DNA of 64,000 nt from JANQHS01 sp965267505 (GTDB lineage: Bacteria; Bacteroidota; Bacteroidia; Cytophagales; CCMP332): the NCBI GenBank assembly GCA_965267505.1, contig OZ254081.1:2976001-3040000 (forward strand), given 5' to 3'. The position numbers were made by a program, and so were the translations under genes. How positions within the stretch are numbered: the first letter of the stretch is position 1; the number at the start of each line of letters is the position of its first letter. Shown in pieces: positions 63,172 through 64,000 of the stretch. The notes under the pieces are model-generated. The model searched no databases. It was not told where the DNA came from and saw only the letters and a program-made list of their open reading frames with translations.

Positions 63172-63495
63172 TTAGCGGGCACAATTGACGCAAAATTCGG
63201 ACTCAGGCTTTAATAAGATACGCCCCTCGGGAATTTCATTCCCACAGTTTTTACATTTACTAAAACCGGATTCATCAATTCTAAGTAAGGCTCTCTTTAA
63301 TTGATCCCGTTTTAGTTTATAGGAGCTCAAAGCCGCGTCATTTACTCCTTTATTATTGATTGCATCCATTCTGGATATCCTTCCAATTGAATTTTCTGGA
63401 CTAATAGGTTTCGTTAATGATTCAAGGGTTTCAATTTCTTTGTCTGCCTTTTTTATCTCCTCCTGGATTGCCTTCTCTACTTGATGTTTGTCCAT
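63172..63495 (-). CDS. DksA/TraR-family zinc-finger protein
   Basis: A 107-residue protein with a coiled-coil N-terminal half and the DksA/TraR-type zinc finger: CKNC (Cys81, Cys84) and CVNC (Cys102, Cys105). Members bind RNA polymerase through its secondary channel. Shorter than DksA (about 150 residues), closer to the TraR/YbiI or RNAP-binding short forms. It is divergent from egtB. Confidence 0.85.
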   Translation of the reverse strand: MDKHQVEKAIQEEIKKADKEIETLESLTKPISPENSIGRISRMDAINNKGVNDAALSSYKLKRDQLKRALLRIDESGFSKCKNCGNEIPEGRILLKPESEFCVNCAR

Positions 63496-63565
63496 ATCAA
63501 AACTTAAAGGAAACGATTTTTGTTAAAGTGGTTCAATCAATCAGATTTTGACGTTCGTATGACCT

Positions 63566-63592
63566 TTTGGTCATAAAGAATTATAACCTTTG
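63566..63592 (+). promoter_or_regulatory. Candidate promoter for egtB
   Basis: TTTG at 63566-63569 and AACCTTTG at 63585-63592 resemble the Bacteroidota -33 and -7 elements (TTG and TAnnTTTG), 15 bases apart, which is slightly short. The ATG follows 7 bases later, so the leader would be very short. Weak. Confidence 0.22.
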
Positions 63593-63599
63593 CTTGTAG

Positions 63600-64000
63600 A
63601 TGCTGCTGAAGGCTAAAACCATTATCTCAAAGTTCCTGGACGTAAGGAACTACACCGAAGAAATTTGCAAGCCGCTCAAGCCGGAAGACTATGTTCCGCA
63701 ACCCGTGGTATACATTAGCCCCCCTAAATGGCATTTAGCTCATACGACCTGGTTTTTTGAGCAATTCCTTCTGAAGTCATTCGCAACGAATTACAAGGAG
63801 TTCGATCCGGATTTTGGATTCCTATTCAATTCCTACTACAATAATGTCGGAGACAGGGTGCTGAGGGCTGAGCGAGGAAACCTAACCAGGCCTGTACTTT
63901 CTGATGTTCTTGCATATCGAGCCTATGTAAACGAACATATGGTTCAATTAATGGATGAAATGGGAGATGATCCCTCCTCTATCATGGAACTGATTTTATT
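63600..64000 (+). CDS. egtB: EgtB-type ergothioneine synthesis protein, partial
   Basis: The first 133 codons of a protein that runs off the right edge, starting at ATG 63600. It shows the N-terminal DinB-like helical domain of EgtB: KPEDYVPQPVVYISPPKWHL, AHTTWFFEQF (His of the iron site) and NSYYNNVGDRVLRAERGNLT. EgtB joins hercynine and a thiol through a non-heme iron step. The FGE-sulfatase domain expected after it is outside the window. The call rests on the N-terminal motif alone but is distinctive. Confidence 0.85.
   Translation, partial: MLLKAKTIISKFLDVRNYTEEICKPLKPEDYVPQPVVYISPPKWHLAHTTWFFEQFLLKSFATNYKEFDPDFGFLFNSYYNNVGDRVLRAERGNLTRPVLSDVLAYRAYVNEHMVQLMDEMGDDPSSIMELIL

Noticed and set aside
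1..64000. CRISPR arrays, prophage, integrases, transposases, toxin-antitoxin or known defence systems
   Set aside because: None was seen; no regularly spaced repeats, recombinase or phage structural proteins appear.

Overview
The window reads as a chromosomal segment of a Bacteroidota bacterium, most likely of the Cytophagales type. The signs are a secreted protein with a type IX secretion C-terminal sorting domain (18887-20917), DUF4136 lipoproteins, a DUF2911 protein, a Bacteroidota-style TopA and LeuS, a cysteine-poor sirtuin, very little Shine-Dalgarno signal, and many TTG/GTG starts. Nearly all of it is tightly packed housekeeping and catabolic genes on both strands. I see no prophage, CRISPR array, insertion sequence or defence island. 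No gene-free stretch exceeds 300 bases.

Layout. 1-941: the start of a metal ABC permease, a tRNA-Leu(GAG), and a small GIY-YIG nuclease gene enclosed between the tRNA 3' end and an interrupted second copy of that 3' end. 975-4821: acyl-CoA dehydrogenase, NDH-2, an outer-membrane barrel and a DUF4136 lipoprotein. 4818-9922: a set that looks like amino-sugar (GalNAc-type) salvage, with a hexosamine-1-kinase-like protein, a nucleotidyltransferase, a sodium:solute symporter and a GH109-type secreted enzyme. 9964-16402: a TMEM175-like channel and a complete RND efflux operon. 16478-24777: S1/P1 nuclease, ferritin, bestrophin, the type IX cargo protein, a second DUF4136 lipoprotein, a CruF-like carotenoid protein, a DUF1801 protein and a SulP transporter with an extra C-terminal domain. 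24848-31186: STE24-like protease, HldD, a BtuF/BtuC pair with no ATPase gene, QueD, LpxB and sirtuin. 31186-40175: TopA, SixA-like phosphatase, M23 peptidase, alpha/beta hydrolase, LeuS, a tiny Lys-rich exported protein, ThyA and a class IV aminotransferase. 40280-46126: SdaAB, TolC and HlyD-type proteins, GpsA, Maf, and an exported TPR/zinc-finger protein.

46116-50773 is a complete four-gene trans-4-hydroxy-L-proline degradation operon (deaminase, ketoglutarate semialdehyde dehydrogenase, epimerase, FAD dehydrogenase). A second proline-racemase-family gene at 59116-60120 has the Cys/Thr pair of trans-3-hydroxy-L-proline dehydratase and lies divergent to an amino-acid-type binding protein. 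50936-64000 also holds a Ca/Na antiporter next to a second bestrophin, an ECF-like sigma factor, a fatty-acid desaturase, an outer-membrane protein whose start codon sits in a terminator hairpin, MscS, endonuclease I, a cytochrome c/copper-monooxygenase fusion, a third bestrophin, an AI-2E-family protein, a DksA-like protein and the start of EgtB.

The points most worth a second look are the tRNA/GIY-YIG element at 543-941, the cytochrome c-PHM fusion at 57716-59071, the terminator-embedded start at 54955, the GalNAc-type locus, the two hydroxyproline routes, three bestrophin paralogues in 45 kb, and eleven convergent gene pairs that abut or overlap.
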